DNA of 20,905 nucleotides from Hysterium pulicare CBS 123377 (GCA_000467715.1 AJFK01000580.1:1-20905), one strand, 5' to 3'; positions 1 through 9,807 are shown, counted from the stretch's first letter. Made by a program: numbers and translations. The notes: generated by a model from the sequence alone, not told the origin.

Positions 1-145
1 ACTTTTCTCCTCCCACTCTCTCGCCATTTCGTCTCTTCTCTACTCTTCTTCTCCCTTCAACTTTCAACTGCTCAGCAAGCACAATTTCCTCATTCCGAAC
101 GTCTCCAATCTCATCTTACTTCGTCATTACTCCTACCTCTCAGCT
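1..145 (+). promoter_or_regulatory. CT-rich promoter/leader upstream of ELP5
   Basis: The first roughly 65 bases are almost pure pyrimidine on the + strand, followed by CAAG/CAAT-type sequence. This is the usual look of a transcription start region in filamentous ascomycetes. It lies directly ahead of the first ATG at 146 and the likely family start at 347. No clear TATA box is visible, and the promoter probably extends left of the window. Confidence 0.4.
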
Positions 146-346
146 ATGTCTGTCTCGCTTCTTCTCAGCGAGATCGGTGGGCGTTCCGAGTACGAAATCG
201 AACTCGACGCCTTCCTCACCCAGCATGAACCCTTGACCACCGCCACGTCATTGCCTGGTAGCAATCCATGCTATCGCAAAGCAGATTCTAACTGGCCAAA
301 GAAAGCTTTCAGTAGCGCCTCAAAGCAGCACCGTCGAATCCCAAAG

Positions 347-1390
347 ATGGCTCCCAAGTCGCTCAGACAGCAGCAGCGCCAGCACAACCTCCTTCTCCTA
401 TCGAAGACTCTCAATCAGCGCGAAGCATTCTCTCCATTCACTGTCATCCACGATTACCTCGAGCAGTCCGGTCGCCCTCTCCTCCAAGAATTCATTCTCC
501 GAAAAAGCTCTCTCAGGCGCAAAGCAGGACTGAACCAGGCCAGAGTGGAGATTAACCATCCCAAGGTCGTATTCGTCTCTTTCGAAACTCTATCCAAACC
601 TCGCGGAGTAGATACCTTCATCGACGCGACTGGTCTGAACTACTATGCCCTTCAAGGTGCAATCAGCGAGGCTATCAAGCTTCATCCAAAGTCTCTCATC
701 CTCATCGACTCGCTCTACGGTCTCTTGACGCTCCCACATTCGAACCCCGTCTACTTTCTTTCCCTGTTCATACAAGCAGGCGCGTCCATCGTCGCCATCT
801 ACCATCGGGATATCCCTTGGGTGCCTACCTTCCAACAAGCTCACGAACCCAACCCAGTCCACCTCTTGACGTATATGGCTACTACAGTTATCACGGTTCG
901 GGCCCTCAAGCACATGGTCTCTGCCAAGATAGCGAAAGAGCGTAGTGTAGCCGAGCCCTCTTTTGGGCTCCAGGAAGAGGTAGATGGCGTCCTACAAGGT
1001 CTGTACAGCAACGATCGACGCGGCTACGTCCTCGAGACAGAATTCCGACGCAAATCTGGGCGTGAGATAAAAGAAACCTTCTTCTTGCGTAGACTTCAGC
1101 CACAGAACTATAAGGAGGCGGGAGAAGGTGCCAAAATCGATGAAGCAGCAATGCTGCTGGAGGATCACCCCTTATTCCGGGCTCAGGATGGTGAGCTCAA
1201 CGGCGCCGGCGCCCCTGAGGGCATGGAGTCTACATTCAAACTAGACCTCACTGAAAAGCAGAGGCTGGCAAGAGAGGGCGTAGTTCTGCCGTACTATGAC
1301 GCTCAGAAGGGCGAGGGTGGTGAAGGAGGTCGGATCCTCTACGATATGGGTGAGGAGGATGACTTTGATGAGGAAGAGGATGAGATCTAG
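347..1390 (+). CDS. ELP5: Elongator complex protein 5 (Elp5/Iki1)
   Basis: Subunit of the Elp4-Elp5-Elp6 RecA-like ring of Elongator, which supports wobble-uridine (U34) modification of tRNAs. Seen: a single-exon reading frame whose core matches the fungal Elp5 layout. It opens with a basic MAPKSLRQQQRQHNLLLLSK start and a SPFTVIHDYLEQSGRPLL helix. Then come the beta-strands VVFVSFETL and SLILIDSLYGLL (Walker-B-like position, with no Walker A, as is normal for Elp5). Near the C-terminus are LTEKQRLAREGVVLPYYDAQ and a terminal acidic tail (DEEEDE). I chose ATG 347 (347 aa) because fungal Elp5 proteins begin with this MAP..HNLLLL block and the context is good (AAAGATGG). An in-frame ATG at 146 would add 67 unconserved residues (414 aa). 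A possible intron of 123 nt (190-312, acceptor TTTCAG preceded by CTAAC) would also keep frame. The family call is firm; the start is less so. Confidence 0.88.
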   Translation: MAPKSLRQQQRQHNLLLLSKTLNQREAFSPFTVIHDYLEQSGRPLLQEFILRKSSLRRKAGLNQARVEINHPKVVFVSFETLSKPRGVDTFIDATGLNYYALQGAISEAIKLHPKSLILIDSLYGLLTLPHSNPVYFLSLFIQAGASIVAIYHRDIPWVPTFQQAHEPNPVHLLTYMATTVITVRALKHMVSAKIAKERSVAEPSFGLQEEVDGVLQGLYSNDRRGYVLETEFRRKSGREIKETFFLRRLQPQNYKEAGEGAKIDEAAMLLEDHPLFRAQDGELNGAGAPEGMESTFKLDLTEKQRLAREGVVLPYYDAQKGEGGEGGRILYDMGEEDDFDEEEDEI

Positions 1391-1878
1391 ACCCCCTTCA
1401 CCACCCTGGCAGCATTATGGGCATAGTTTTGGTGTTTTTTGACTTTTGCTTTCGTTTTAGATACATAATAATACCTTTTTGGGACTGCCCTAATTCGATA
1501 GTTAGAGACTTTAATTTAACATCACCCTTATACTCCTAATTTATAGATTTGTGACTTGGTAATGGCTGTAATTTAAAGGGTGCTCAACGCTAACCATTAG
1601 GAATGATGCTGTAGCTAGGGTAAAGCAACCAGCAACCGTCAGCATGCTCTCGCCGACGCAAAAGCCATTTATTACGCTTCCCGTAGACCAATCGTGATAT
1701 GTAGACCGACTACACCGTAGAATATCCCTCCTTCCAGTTTCTCGAAAAGTGAACAGCCTGCTCCTTAGTAGCTCATGCCAAGCCACTAGGGAGCTGGTGA
1801 AATGCCAAGACTTATGCCAATTTCTAAAGCCCACTGCCTCGCATCCTACAACCACACTGACACCAAACAACCTCCACA
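1391..1878. other. Intergenic: ELP5 3' flank and SNRNP27 promoter
   Basis: 488 bases without a convincing gene. The left part is AT-rich and T-tract-rich, consistent with an ELP5 3'UTR and polyadenylation region. The right part leads into the ATG at 1879 through the A/C-rich sequence ACCAAACAACCTCCACA. I see no RNA gene or repeat here. Confidence 0.5.
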
Positions 1879-2416
1879 ATGTCCGATCGCCGCTCTAAAC
1901 GTCCTCGCGAACCAGAACGAGGTCGCGATTACTCAGACCGCGGACCCCCCCGCGGCCCACGCAGACCCTACGACTCCACTCGCGCATCATCAAGACCAGA
2001 GCGACAATCTCCAAGACCAGAGCGACGATCTCCACCCTCACCACGGCGCGAATCCGCACGCTCGAAACCCGAAGCCTCACACACAGGCCGGAAGCCAGAC
2101 AAATTAGATGACAAGAAGGCGGTCAAGAAGGAAGACGTAAAGATTGTGAAGAATGATGTGGGGGATCTGGATGAAGATGATGTGACGAGGATGTTGAGAG
2201 ACGTGATGGGGTTCACGGGGTTTAAAACTACGAAGAATAAAAAGGTGCCGGGGAATGAGCGGAATTTTGGGATTAGGAGGGAGAAGGTTATGGAGGCGAG
2301 ACAGTATATGAATCGGACGGGTGGATTCAATAGGCCGCTTAGTCCTTCGTGAGTTTGACTGGGTCGTTGCTGGTGAGATGGCAAGATGCTAATTAGGCTG
2401 CAGACGAACTTCTTGA
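1879..2416 (+). CDS. SNRNP27: U4/U6.U5 tri-snRNP 27 kDa-like protein (SNRNP27 family)
   Basis: Small spliceosomal protein of the SNRNP27 (DUF1777) family, a component of the U4/U6.U5 tri-snRNP; it acts in the nucleus. Seen: an N-terminal RS/RP-rich, highly basic half (residues 1-75, with a repeated RPERQSP/RPERRSP). A lysine/acidic linker follows, then the family-defining C-terminal block from about residue 100: MLRDVMGFTGFKTTKNKKV, then R/K-rich residues and RQYMNRTGGFNRPL. Exon 1 is 1879-2348. The unspliced frame would stop at 2352 (157 aa, ...PLSPS). A GTGAGT donor at 2349, GCTAAT branch-like site and TGCAG acceptor at 2403 instead predict a 55-nt intron. Exon 2 would be tiny (2404-2416) and give ...PLSPSRTS (160 aa), which resembles the SPSR ending I recall for fungal homologues. 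The core call is firm; the last exon is inferred. Confidence 0.85.
1991..2032 (+). repeat. Two tandem 21-bp copies inside the SNRNP27 RS region
   Basis: Positions 1991-2011 and 2012-2032 are direct copies differing at one base (A/G). They encode consecutive RPERQSP / RPERRSP heptads. This is an in-frame coding duplication that lengthens the arginine/serine/proline-rich segment by one heptad. Confidence 0.85.
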
Positions 2417-3287
2417 GGCAATCTCGCCACGAATAATCGGCGGTTTTGAGAACGTCTGGGCTTGGTCGCTTCCTCTGGTTTCCTGGGCCACACACATTTC
2501 TTCGGAATTCAAAGGCTAGAGCACTCGACATACCCGCTTTCGAATATTACATCCTCCATGGAACACGACATATTTCTCCCCGCACCTACCTCCATCCCCT
2601 CATACCCATGCACCAACGTCCGATTAGAATATTCCTGCTAGACAGCCAAGATAGCGCCTACCACACTACCTTCCCGAAAGTAGGTTGGCAATGGCGAACG
2701 ACGTGTGAAACGGAATGTTGGAGTTTGGCGAATAAATTAAAGATGATGATTATGGGATGTGTTGGTTTATTACTCTCTGCATAGCGTGGAGTCTTTCAGC
2801 ATTGGGATGGAGTCATATCTTTGATGCGTTTGGATGAGTCGAGGAAATGTCTAAATGGATTCGCCAGAGTTCGCTTGCTTGGAGCGGGCCTCAGTAAAGT
2901 CCCTGATGCTGACGGTCGAAGCACTGGCTAGTTTGCTCGTGTAGTGTTGAAAGAATATCATCGAGCATCAAGAAATGATCTAATTCTAGATGGTCTGTCC
3001 ATTTGTGAAATGAATGCAGAAAGCCGTTTTCTACTTCAGCACAAATGAGCACGATGCATACAACTACAAATATAAATGAACTCGTGAAATCAATGGACGG
3101 CCAATGTTGCGAATAGCTATATAAATAAACATCGCTGATCATTTTGCGGAGACTTGGCACGATTTTTGGAGCACCTCCGAAACGACAATGTGTTCTCTCG
3201 CCGATGAAACCCCACCCAAAAATAACAACCAAACTGCGGAAGCTCCAAAAACAACCACGCGGAGCTTCCTAGACTTCAATTACCACG
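2417..3287. other. Intergenic between SNRNP27 and glucosidase I
   Basis: 871 bases with no gene I can support. An AATAAA at 2731-2736 could serve as the polyadenylation signal of the upstream gene. The right end is A/C-rich just before the glucosidase start (CACG ATG at 3288). Short open frames on both strands have no recognisable motif and no fungal-type splice context. Confidence 0.45.
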
Positions 3288-6163
3288 ATGAAGCCATTAT
3301 CAAGATGGCCAATTATTGTTTCTTTCTTTTTATCCCCACTTCTAGCCCCAATCTCACTCGTTCAAGCGCAATCAGACGCCGTACGGGAAATCGAGAAAGC
3401 TTCAAATGATTCGCTACTATGGGGTCCTTACCGGCCGAACTTGTATTTTGGCGTTCGACCGCGTATACCGAAGAGCTTGATGAGTGGGTTGCTCTGGGCG
3501 AGGGTTGAGGATTTTGTGAGTGTGCAGAATAGTATGTTTTCCAATAATATAGCGGGCAATCTTTCAAGCGCGCACTTCATTATCAACTAAGCTTCTAGAA
3601 AGATCGATTAGCTAACTTTGATATTGGGCAGACTTCCGCCATACTTGCGAACAGCACGAGCTTGACGGGTACGGCTGGGACGAGTACGACGTACGAACGG
3701 GTGGCCGCCAAACTATCCACGACCCTTCGAATCGCATCGATATCACGACCGAATTTGTCAAGATACCAGGGGGGACCAATGGAGGAAATTGGGGTGTTCG
3801 CATTCGGGGCACACCACGCGAAGATGCTTCGCAGGATTTGAAGACCACGGTCGTTTGGTATTCGATGCTTGAAGGGTTGGGAAGTTTGGAGGTGGCGCAA
3901 GATGAGGATAATGACGGACTTGGATTTGAAGGAGATGTGATATTGAAAGGCCAAACGATGGAGCTGGGAGACTTTGAGGTGAAGGTTACAGAAGGGAAGG
4001 GAGACCACCCACAACCCACTCACCCCAGTTTCGATGAGAAGCCTTTGGACAGGACGCTCGTGCAAAGTCTCCAGTTACCAGATGAAGCTCTCTGGCAGAC
4101 CAAACGTGAGTTCTTTTGCTTTCTACAATCAATTTTAATTAGCGAAGATGCGTGGTGATCACTATGAAAGAAAGGTAAGATGCCAATTGTCAGAAACTGG
4201 CTAACGACTTTGTGGAGTGAAGCTGTGCTTTTTGCCCATTTGAAGACGCAGATTGACGCTTTGCTTGCCAAATATGGCGAAGAAACCCCCCCGCCTCCTT
4301 CTCAGATTTATACGATTCAAAACAAGCCGGCACGAGGTAATATGCACATGGTGCAGAAGGTATTTGAAGGAGAATTTGAGGTCAGTTGGTCCTCGTCATA
4401 TCACTTTGTGCTTTGCTCATAGGTTTAGTTCGACGTGCTTTTCTCGTCTGCCTCTGCGCCGAAGCCCATGACCTGTAAGTTGAATTCACGGTGACCTTAA
4501 TGAACGCAGCTTATGCAGGTACAGCGGAGGATCTCACTGAGCAGATCAAATCGGTCACACAAGGATTCTCAGCCCGCTTTTCTCAAATCTTCAAGCCAAA
4601 GGCGCCCTTCCTGAAAGAAAGATACGATGAATTCTCCAAGTCCTTATTCTCGAATCTACTCGGCGGCATCGGGTATTTTTACGGGGATTCGCGGGTCGAC
4701 CGCTCCTATGCCTCAGAGTATGAAGAGGAGAACGAAGGCTTCTGGGATGAGACTGCCGAAGCTCGAGGGAGAAATCAAGCTCAATTGGAAGGCCCCTCGG
4801 AGTTGTTCACTAGTATTCCTTCTAGACCCTTCTTCCCAAGAGGCTTCTTATGGGATGAGGGATTCCATCTGCTTCCCGTCATTGACTGGGATGTAGACTT
4901 GACGTAGGCTCTCTTTGACCGTATCATCTTCGCATGCACGACTGATTATATTTTAGACTTGATATTATCAAGAGCTGGTTCAACCTCATGGACGATGATG
5001 GTTGGATTGGGCGCGAACAGATTCTTGGCCCTGAAGCTCGTAGCAAAGTTCCTCCGGAATTCCAGGTCCAATATCCTCATTATGCTAACCCACCTACTCT
5101 CTTCATGGTTCTTCTAGCCTACATTGACAAGTTCGAAAAGGAAGCTCCATCTTCCGATACTGGCAGTCAAAAGGTCTTGGCCGAGCAGTCATACTCCATG
5201 CAACTGTCTAACCGGGCCGCTGCTCTGGAATACCTCCGCAACCTATATCCGCTGCTCAAGCGCCATTACTTCTGGTTTCGGAAGACTCAATTTGGCGACA
5301 TCAAATCGTATGATCGAGAAGCATTCTCTAGCAAGGAAGGATACCGATGGCGCGGTCGAACTCCTCAACATATCTTGACCTCTGGTATTGACGATTATCC
5401 TCGTGCTCAGCCGCCCCACCCCGGTGAGCTTCATGTTGACTTGATCAGCTGGATTGGCATGATGACTCGGGCTATCAAGCGCATCGCCTCCACTTTGGGC
5501 GAGGACGAAGACGTCACTGAATTCGCTGGCTATGAGAACTCTATTATCCGCAATATCGATGACCTACACTGGGACGACAAAGCTAAGACTTATTGCGACG
5601 CGACCATTGACGACTATGAAGAAAGTGTACATGTGTGTCACAAAGGCTACGTCTCTATATTCCCATTCTTAACAGGGCTACTGCCGGCAGATAGCCCAAG
5701 GCTAGGCGCGGTATTAGATTTGATTTCAGATCCTGAAGAGCTTTGGAGTGAGCATGGTCTCAGGAGTTTGAGTAAGAGTGACGAGTTTTACCATACTGCG
5801 GAAGATTATTGGAGGGGACCAATCTGGATGAATATGAATTATCTGGCGGTGGTTCAATTACTGGTATGTTTTCTGCCTTGTCATCGTTCCATATCCGTGC
5901 TTAACCTTCGTCACCAGGATCTCGCCCAGACCGCTGGTCCACACCAAAAACAAGCACGCAAGATCTATACCGAGCTTCGCGAGAATCTCGTGACGACCGT
6001 GTACGAGTCATGGAAAGAAACCGGATTTGCTTGGGAACAGTATAATCCCGAGACAGGCAAGGGGCAGCGCACGCAGCATTTCACGGGGTGGACGAGTCTC
6101 GTGGTCAAAATAATGGCGATGCCGAATCTAGACGAGAAAGGGAGGGTTAGGGACGAGCTATGA
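3288..6163 (+). CDS. CWH41: Mannosyl-oligosaccharide (processing alpha-) glucosidase I, GH63
   Basis: ER enzyme that removes the terminal alpha-1,2-glucose from Glc3Man9GlcNAc2 on new N-glycoproteins. Exons, from splice signals and family continuity: 3288-3531, 3632-4105, 4223-4380, 4429-4474, 4519-4903, 4957-5863, 5918-6163, giving 819 aa, the normal family length. Seen: a hydrophobic N-terminus (about residues 8-26, ending VQAQ, signal-peptide-like). The GH63 N domain follows (RPNLYFGVRPRIPKSLMSGL; FRHTCEQHELDGYGWDEYDV). The catalytic domain contains RPFFPRGFLWDEGFHLL, DDDGWIGREQILG, YRWRGR, ELHVDLISW and YWRGPIWMNMNYL. ELHVDLISW corresponds to the ERHVDLRCW signature; its Glu593 and Asp597 align with the yeast catalytic pair E613/D617. 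The exon 4/5 acceptor could be 4509 instead of 4518. The intron 5864-5917 is 54 nt and stop-free. The protein ends in -RDEL, an ER-retrieval-like tail. Confidence 0.95.
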
Positions 6164-6530
6164 CGTGGATTTAGGTAAGTGTACAATAGGATAGACAGTC
6201 AATTGTGAATACATTAGGGTAAGCCTTGTGAGCTAGGCCTGATTTGGAATGCCAAGGTTTAATTATCAGTGAATGCTTTGCCGGGTAAGGTCGGCCACTA
6301 CTTTTATTTGCTCACGCGCCCTTAACATACCTACGTCATACGCCCTCTCTCCACCTTCCTTCGAGTCATCCATGCACGTTCACTTGCGGCGGCACAGGCC
6401 AGGTTTGCTTAGTAACAGACCGCTTCGTTTCTCGCTCCCTCGATATAAAAACCACCTCACCCTCTCTCCCTCCTCCCAATTTCATCAACCTCAGACACTG
6501 CTTTTTGAGTCACAACCACTGCAATTTGCA
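6164..6530 (+). promoter_or_regulatory. Intergenic promoter of the F-box-like gene, TATA box at 6444-6450
   Basis: A TATAAAA motif at 6444-6450 lies 87 bp before the ATG at 6531. It is followed by a CT-rich initiator stretch (about 6457-6480), a typical fungal core promoter. It argues that transcription starts downstream of the in-frame ATG at 6273, so the longer reading frame (86 extra residues) is probably untranslated. Confidence 0.55.
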
Positions 6531-8184
6531 ATGTCTTCCCCAACTACCTCTGATTCCACCAAACGCAAGCGCGGTGTGAACACCGACCTCTCAGCCACCG
6601 AACGCACCAAGCGTGTTCGAGCGGGTGAGCCAACTCAGAAGCCAGATGCTGCTGCCATGGACTGCAGCTCAGGCCCTCAACCTTCCGATCAACCTCCTGT
6701 CTTCTTGCCAGGCGCACCATGCATCAAGCCAAGCCTCGGTATTCTCCCTCAGGAGCTCCTCGAGAAGATTGCGGATGAGATAGATGACACACCGTCACTA
6801 CACAGCTTCGTGCTCACTTCCACACGTCTGAAATATGCTGGTATTCCAGCACTCTACCGCACGTACAGGAATATCAATTGGAAATCTCCGAAGGGTTTCC
6901 TGCGTACAATCATTCAGCATCCGGATCTGGCGAACAACGTCGAGCGTGTAGAGCTGAACCAGTGGAAAACGGAGCCGGGTACGGAGAAGCAGTACTGGTC
7001 TAGACAAATGCAGCCTGTCCCTGCCGATGAGCCCGAGGATCCCTTAAGCCAAGAAGACTTCAACATGTTCTTCGACGCAGCCATGCACCATGGTCTGCTC
7101 CACCCTTCCACCGTGCGACCAGGCCCGATCAAGCCGAAGAAGTACCATGTTTCCAGCCGTCTCAATCGCGAGCAGGACTTCCTTCGACTCCTTCAGCATG
7201 GCATCGAGGACGCCCAGGTCCTGCTCCTTCTCGCGCTGCTTCCCAACTTAAGGAGTTTAATCATCAAGCAAGTCCCCTGCCGCCCACGCCTCTACTGGGA
7301 CAAGCTCCTCTCCTCTCGCTTCCCTCTGAGCAAGCTGGAACACTTCGAGGCGCATAGTGCACCCAAGCACGGCCTGTTTCCTCTGGGCGACTACACGCAC
7401 ATCCTCTCTCTACCTTCCCTGAAGAGCGTCAAGGCCTCATACTGCCTCTTTCGCAAGGACGGCAGCCACGTCGAACCCCAAGCCAACCTTACATCGATCG
7501 AGTTTGTCAACAGCTGCGTCGATGCCGAGCCGCTTGTCCACATGCTCGCCCCCTGTACCAACCTCGAGAGCTTCAAATGGAGCATGACACCCCATGGCCA
7601 ACGACGCAAGGAAGAAGGCTTCAGGAGCCGAATCAAGAACATTGGCTTTCCGCCTCTTTTCAAAGTAAGTTTCCCCTTCCCTCTATTCTTAACCTCCTTC
7701 CCCTGACACGATTCAATGCTAACGATCCACACAGTACCTAAAGAACCACAAGCACTCCCTGAAACACCTCAGCCTAACGAACCAACTCTCCGGCGCCCAC
7801 AATCCCCTCCCCGTCCCCTCCCGCGCCAACGCCCCCCTCGTCCTCCTCGGTCTCAACACCTTCGACGCCCTCGAATCCTTCGAAACAGACTGGAAGATCC
7901 TAACAGGCAGCGAAGACGTAGCGGCCGGTTTCGCACACGACCAGTGTCTTCCTCCACACCTCAAACACCTCTACGTCAAGAAGGCGCCTGGAATTGGGCT
8001 GGAGAGTTATCTGCGCCATTTGCAGAATGAGAGGAAGGAGAAGCCGTATTTGATGGAGTTGGAGAGTGTCAAGATTAATGTGAATGGGTCGATGGCGGAG
8101 AAGACGAGGTGGGGCCTTTCGTATGAGTGGTATAAGGCTGGTGTCAGTATGCTGGTTGTTGATGGGCCTCGGATGAGGTTCTAG
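6531..8184 (+). CDS. F-box-like / leucine-rich protein
   Basis: Probable substrate-recognition adaptor of an SCF-type ubiquitin ligase, or a protein of the large fungal F-box-like family of unknown role. Exons 6531-7664 and 7735-8184 (GTAAGT...CACAG, 70-nt intron with GCTAAC branch site) give 527 aa. Seen: a basic serine/threonine-rich N-terminus with KRKR (11-14), a possible nuclear signal. An F-box-like helix pair at about 71-110 (ILPQELLEKIADEI...LHSFVLTSTRLKYAGIPALY) precedes a long region of regularly spaced leucine/beta segments resembling degenerate LRRs (e.g. LLALLPNLRSLII, LEHFEA, LTSIEFVNS, LESFKW, LKHLSLTN, LESFET). The start is chosen from the TATA box 87 bp upstream. Codon choice turns from C-ending to G-ending near 7980. 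No substrate can be predicted. Confidence 0.8.
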
Positions 8185-8266
8185 GCTGTCCGGAAGAAAC
8201 TGATACAGATTGTACATGGTGGAGCTTGTGGAGTTGATGCATGGTAGCGGAGTGAGATCTGGTCGG

Positions 8267-8455
8267 GAGATGTGCTGGCGGCTTAATTGAAATGCCGGTT
8301 TCTTCTGGGCTGGGATGGCTCTGAGACTTTGATATGGGGAGATGTGCTGGCGGCTTGTTGAAATGCTGGTTTCCCCCTGACTGGGATGGAGAATGTGCTG
8401 GCGGCTTATTGAAGTGCTGGTTTCTTCTGAACTGAATTGGCTCTGGAATTGTAGG
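8267..8455 (+). repeat. Three degenerate tandem repeat copies
   Basis: Copies begin at 8267, 8339 and 8389. Each starts GAGATGTGCTGGCGGCTT (or GAGAATGTGCTGG...) and continues with TTGAAATGC/TGGTTT and CTGGGATGG-like sequence. Copies 1 and 3 share a GGCTCTG tail that copy 2 lacks, so spacings are 72 and 50 bp. The array lies in the probable 3'UTR of the F-box-like gene. Confidence 0.75.
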
Positions 8456-8747
8456 GCGAGATAAAAGTTTCTGGCTTAGTATAGAGATTCAGGAAGGGTA
8501 GATTTGGATACCTTCTGGATCGTATCGTGGTAGCCTCAGCAGTTATGATAGCTGCCCATAGCCCGAATGGATACCGTATTATGATCGATCAGTCGTATTG
8601 CTTGTGATCCAGTAGTCTGGACTTTTTGTGAATAAAGACATTGTTCAGCTTTGTCTGGAAATGCCTTGATTGGAGATCTTCTTTCATGAGCTCTACACAG
8701 CGCCTCTACCGTCGTGTGTATCATTGTGCACAGCATCTCTTAAGCTT

Positions 8748-8753
8748 TATATA
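8748..8753 (+). promoter_or_regulatory. TATA-like box before the small hypothetical gene
   Basis: TATATA lies 79 bp upstream of the ATG at 8832 and is followed by C/T-rich sequence. The spacing is close to that of the TATA box of the neighbouring F-box-like gene. This is support for a real transcription unit here, not proof. Confidence 0.4.
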
Positions 8754-8831
8754 CAATCCCAATCCATCCTTCCCCTCCAATACCTTAACTTTTAATTTAC
8801 TACTTTCAGCACACAAACACTAACTCAAAGT

Positions 8832-9206
8832 ATGTCATCGCAAAACGCTCCCCTTACAGCAACCCAGGACCCAACATCCTCTAATCCGCACCTCCAACCG
8901 CCGACCCGATCTCCAGTCGAAGAATCCTCCCCCGTCCTCGAATCCACCCCCAATGACGCCCCTTCTTCCCTGCTCAATTACGTTAGGTTCGCCGACCCAC
9001 CATCCGCTAGTTTCGCTCGCTCCCTGCGTAGGAAGATGAGATTTAGGACTAGATGTGTTGTTTCGAATATGTCGAGGGAACTGTTGAATAAGAAGGGGTT
9101 TAGGGGCGTGGGGGATAGGTATTTTGGGAGGTGTGAGGAGGAGTTTGAGGGGGGATGGGGTGGTGAGGGGATAGAGAGGAGCGAGGTATTGAGTCTAGGT
9201 AAGTAA
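8832..9206 (+). CDS. Small hypothetical protein
   Basis: A 124-residue single-exon frame that I do not recognise. Seen: an N-terminal low-complexity P/S/T-rich half (1-55) and a basic middle (RSLRRKMRFRTR at about 64-75). The glycine/glutamate-rich C-terminus contains GFRGVGDRYFGRCEEEFEGGWGG. There is no signal peptide or membrane segment. In favour of a gene: a TATA-like element 79 bp upstream, a C-rich leader, and the same switch from C-rich to G-rich codons seen in clear neighbours. The stop TAA overlaps a perfect GTAAGT donor at 9199, so the true 3' end may be spliced into a downstream exon that I could not place. Confidence 0.45.
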   Translation: MSSQNAPLTATQDPTSSNPHLQPPTRSPVEESSPVLESTPNDAPSSLLNYVRFADPPSASFARSLRRKMRFRTRCVVSNMSRELLNKKGFRGVGDRYFGRCEEEFEGGWGGEGIERSEVLSLGK

Positions 9207-9807
9207 AGACGTAGAGTCTCTTTAACAGGTAAGCATTGAATAGAGAATTGAACTACTTAATGTGGTATATGCCAAAGGAGACCTTTGAAGGTAAATAGGA
9301 AAAGAAAAGCATATTCTCTTTGGAATTCTAACACGAGTGATGATATGTATGTACGAGCTCGACATCAACCAACCAACCCCATGGTGCGAAACCAGCGCTG
9401 AAGTTAGGGTTCCGATCGGCGTCGCTGGTGAAGCGCAACTCCGACTCTTGCGGACTTGGGGCCGTAGGGTTCTGCTTAACCATCTTCCTGCTCTCTGCAT
9501 GAGAAGGAAGGGCATTTTGAATGAAGGAATGGAGGTGAAAGGATGAAGATACTCTGAAGTGAGAGTAGATATTCAAGCTGGTGCGGAATTCAATGCTGTC
9601 CTATGGGTACGGAGGTACGCTAAACCTAAAAGAGGTAGCTAGATCTCATTTCTCCTCCTGAGCAGTTATCTCGCAAACATCACTGCAGACGAAAGCATTA
9701 TACACAAGACTAGCATCCTCCGAAAAGTATAGACGATAGAATTACGCATGTCTATCTCCCGAACATAATTACCTCTCTTTAATAAACCACGTGACCACTC
9801 CCTCCTC
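9207..9807. other. Intergenic between convergent genes
   Basis: 601 bases between the end of the small + strand gene and the stop of the - strand transporter, expected to hold 3'UTRs. There are short open frames on both strands around 9328-9576 but no recognisable motif. I see no RNA gene, repeat or mobile-element remnant. Confidence 0.4.

Larger units (their letters stand above)
8185..8831. other. Intergenic: 3' flank with repeats, then promoter of small gene
   Basis: 647 bases. The left half contains the degenerate tandem repeat described separately; AATAAA occurs at 8631-8636. The right part carries a TATATA at 8748-8753 and a C-rich leader before the ATG at 8832. Open frames here lack any recognisable motif. 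Confidence 0.45.

Noticed and set aside
1968-2531. 187-residue open frame on the - strand
   Set aside because: It lies antisense to the conserved SNRNP27 coding region and its composition is the mirror of the RS-rich sequence; no motif of its own.
2446-2784. 112-residue + strand open frame after SNRNP27
   Set aside because: No recognisable domain, no promoter or splice context, and it falls in the expected 3' flank.
6273-6530. 86-residue N-terminal extension of the F-box-like protein
   Set aside because: A TATA box and CT-rich initiator lie inside this stretch, so the transcript probably starts downstream of the ATG at 6273.
9328-9576. 82-residue - strand and overlapping + strand frames
   Set aside because: Both strands are open here by chance over a short stretch, with no motif or promoter; left as intergenic.
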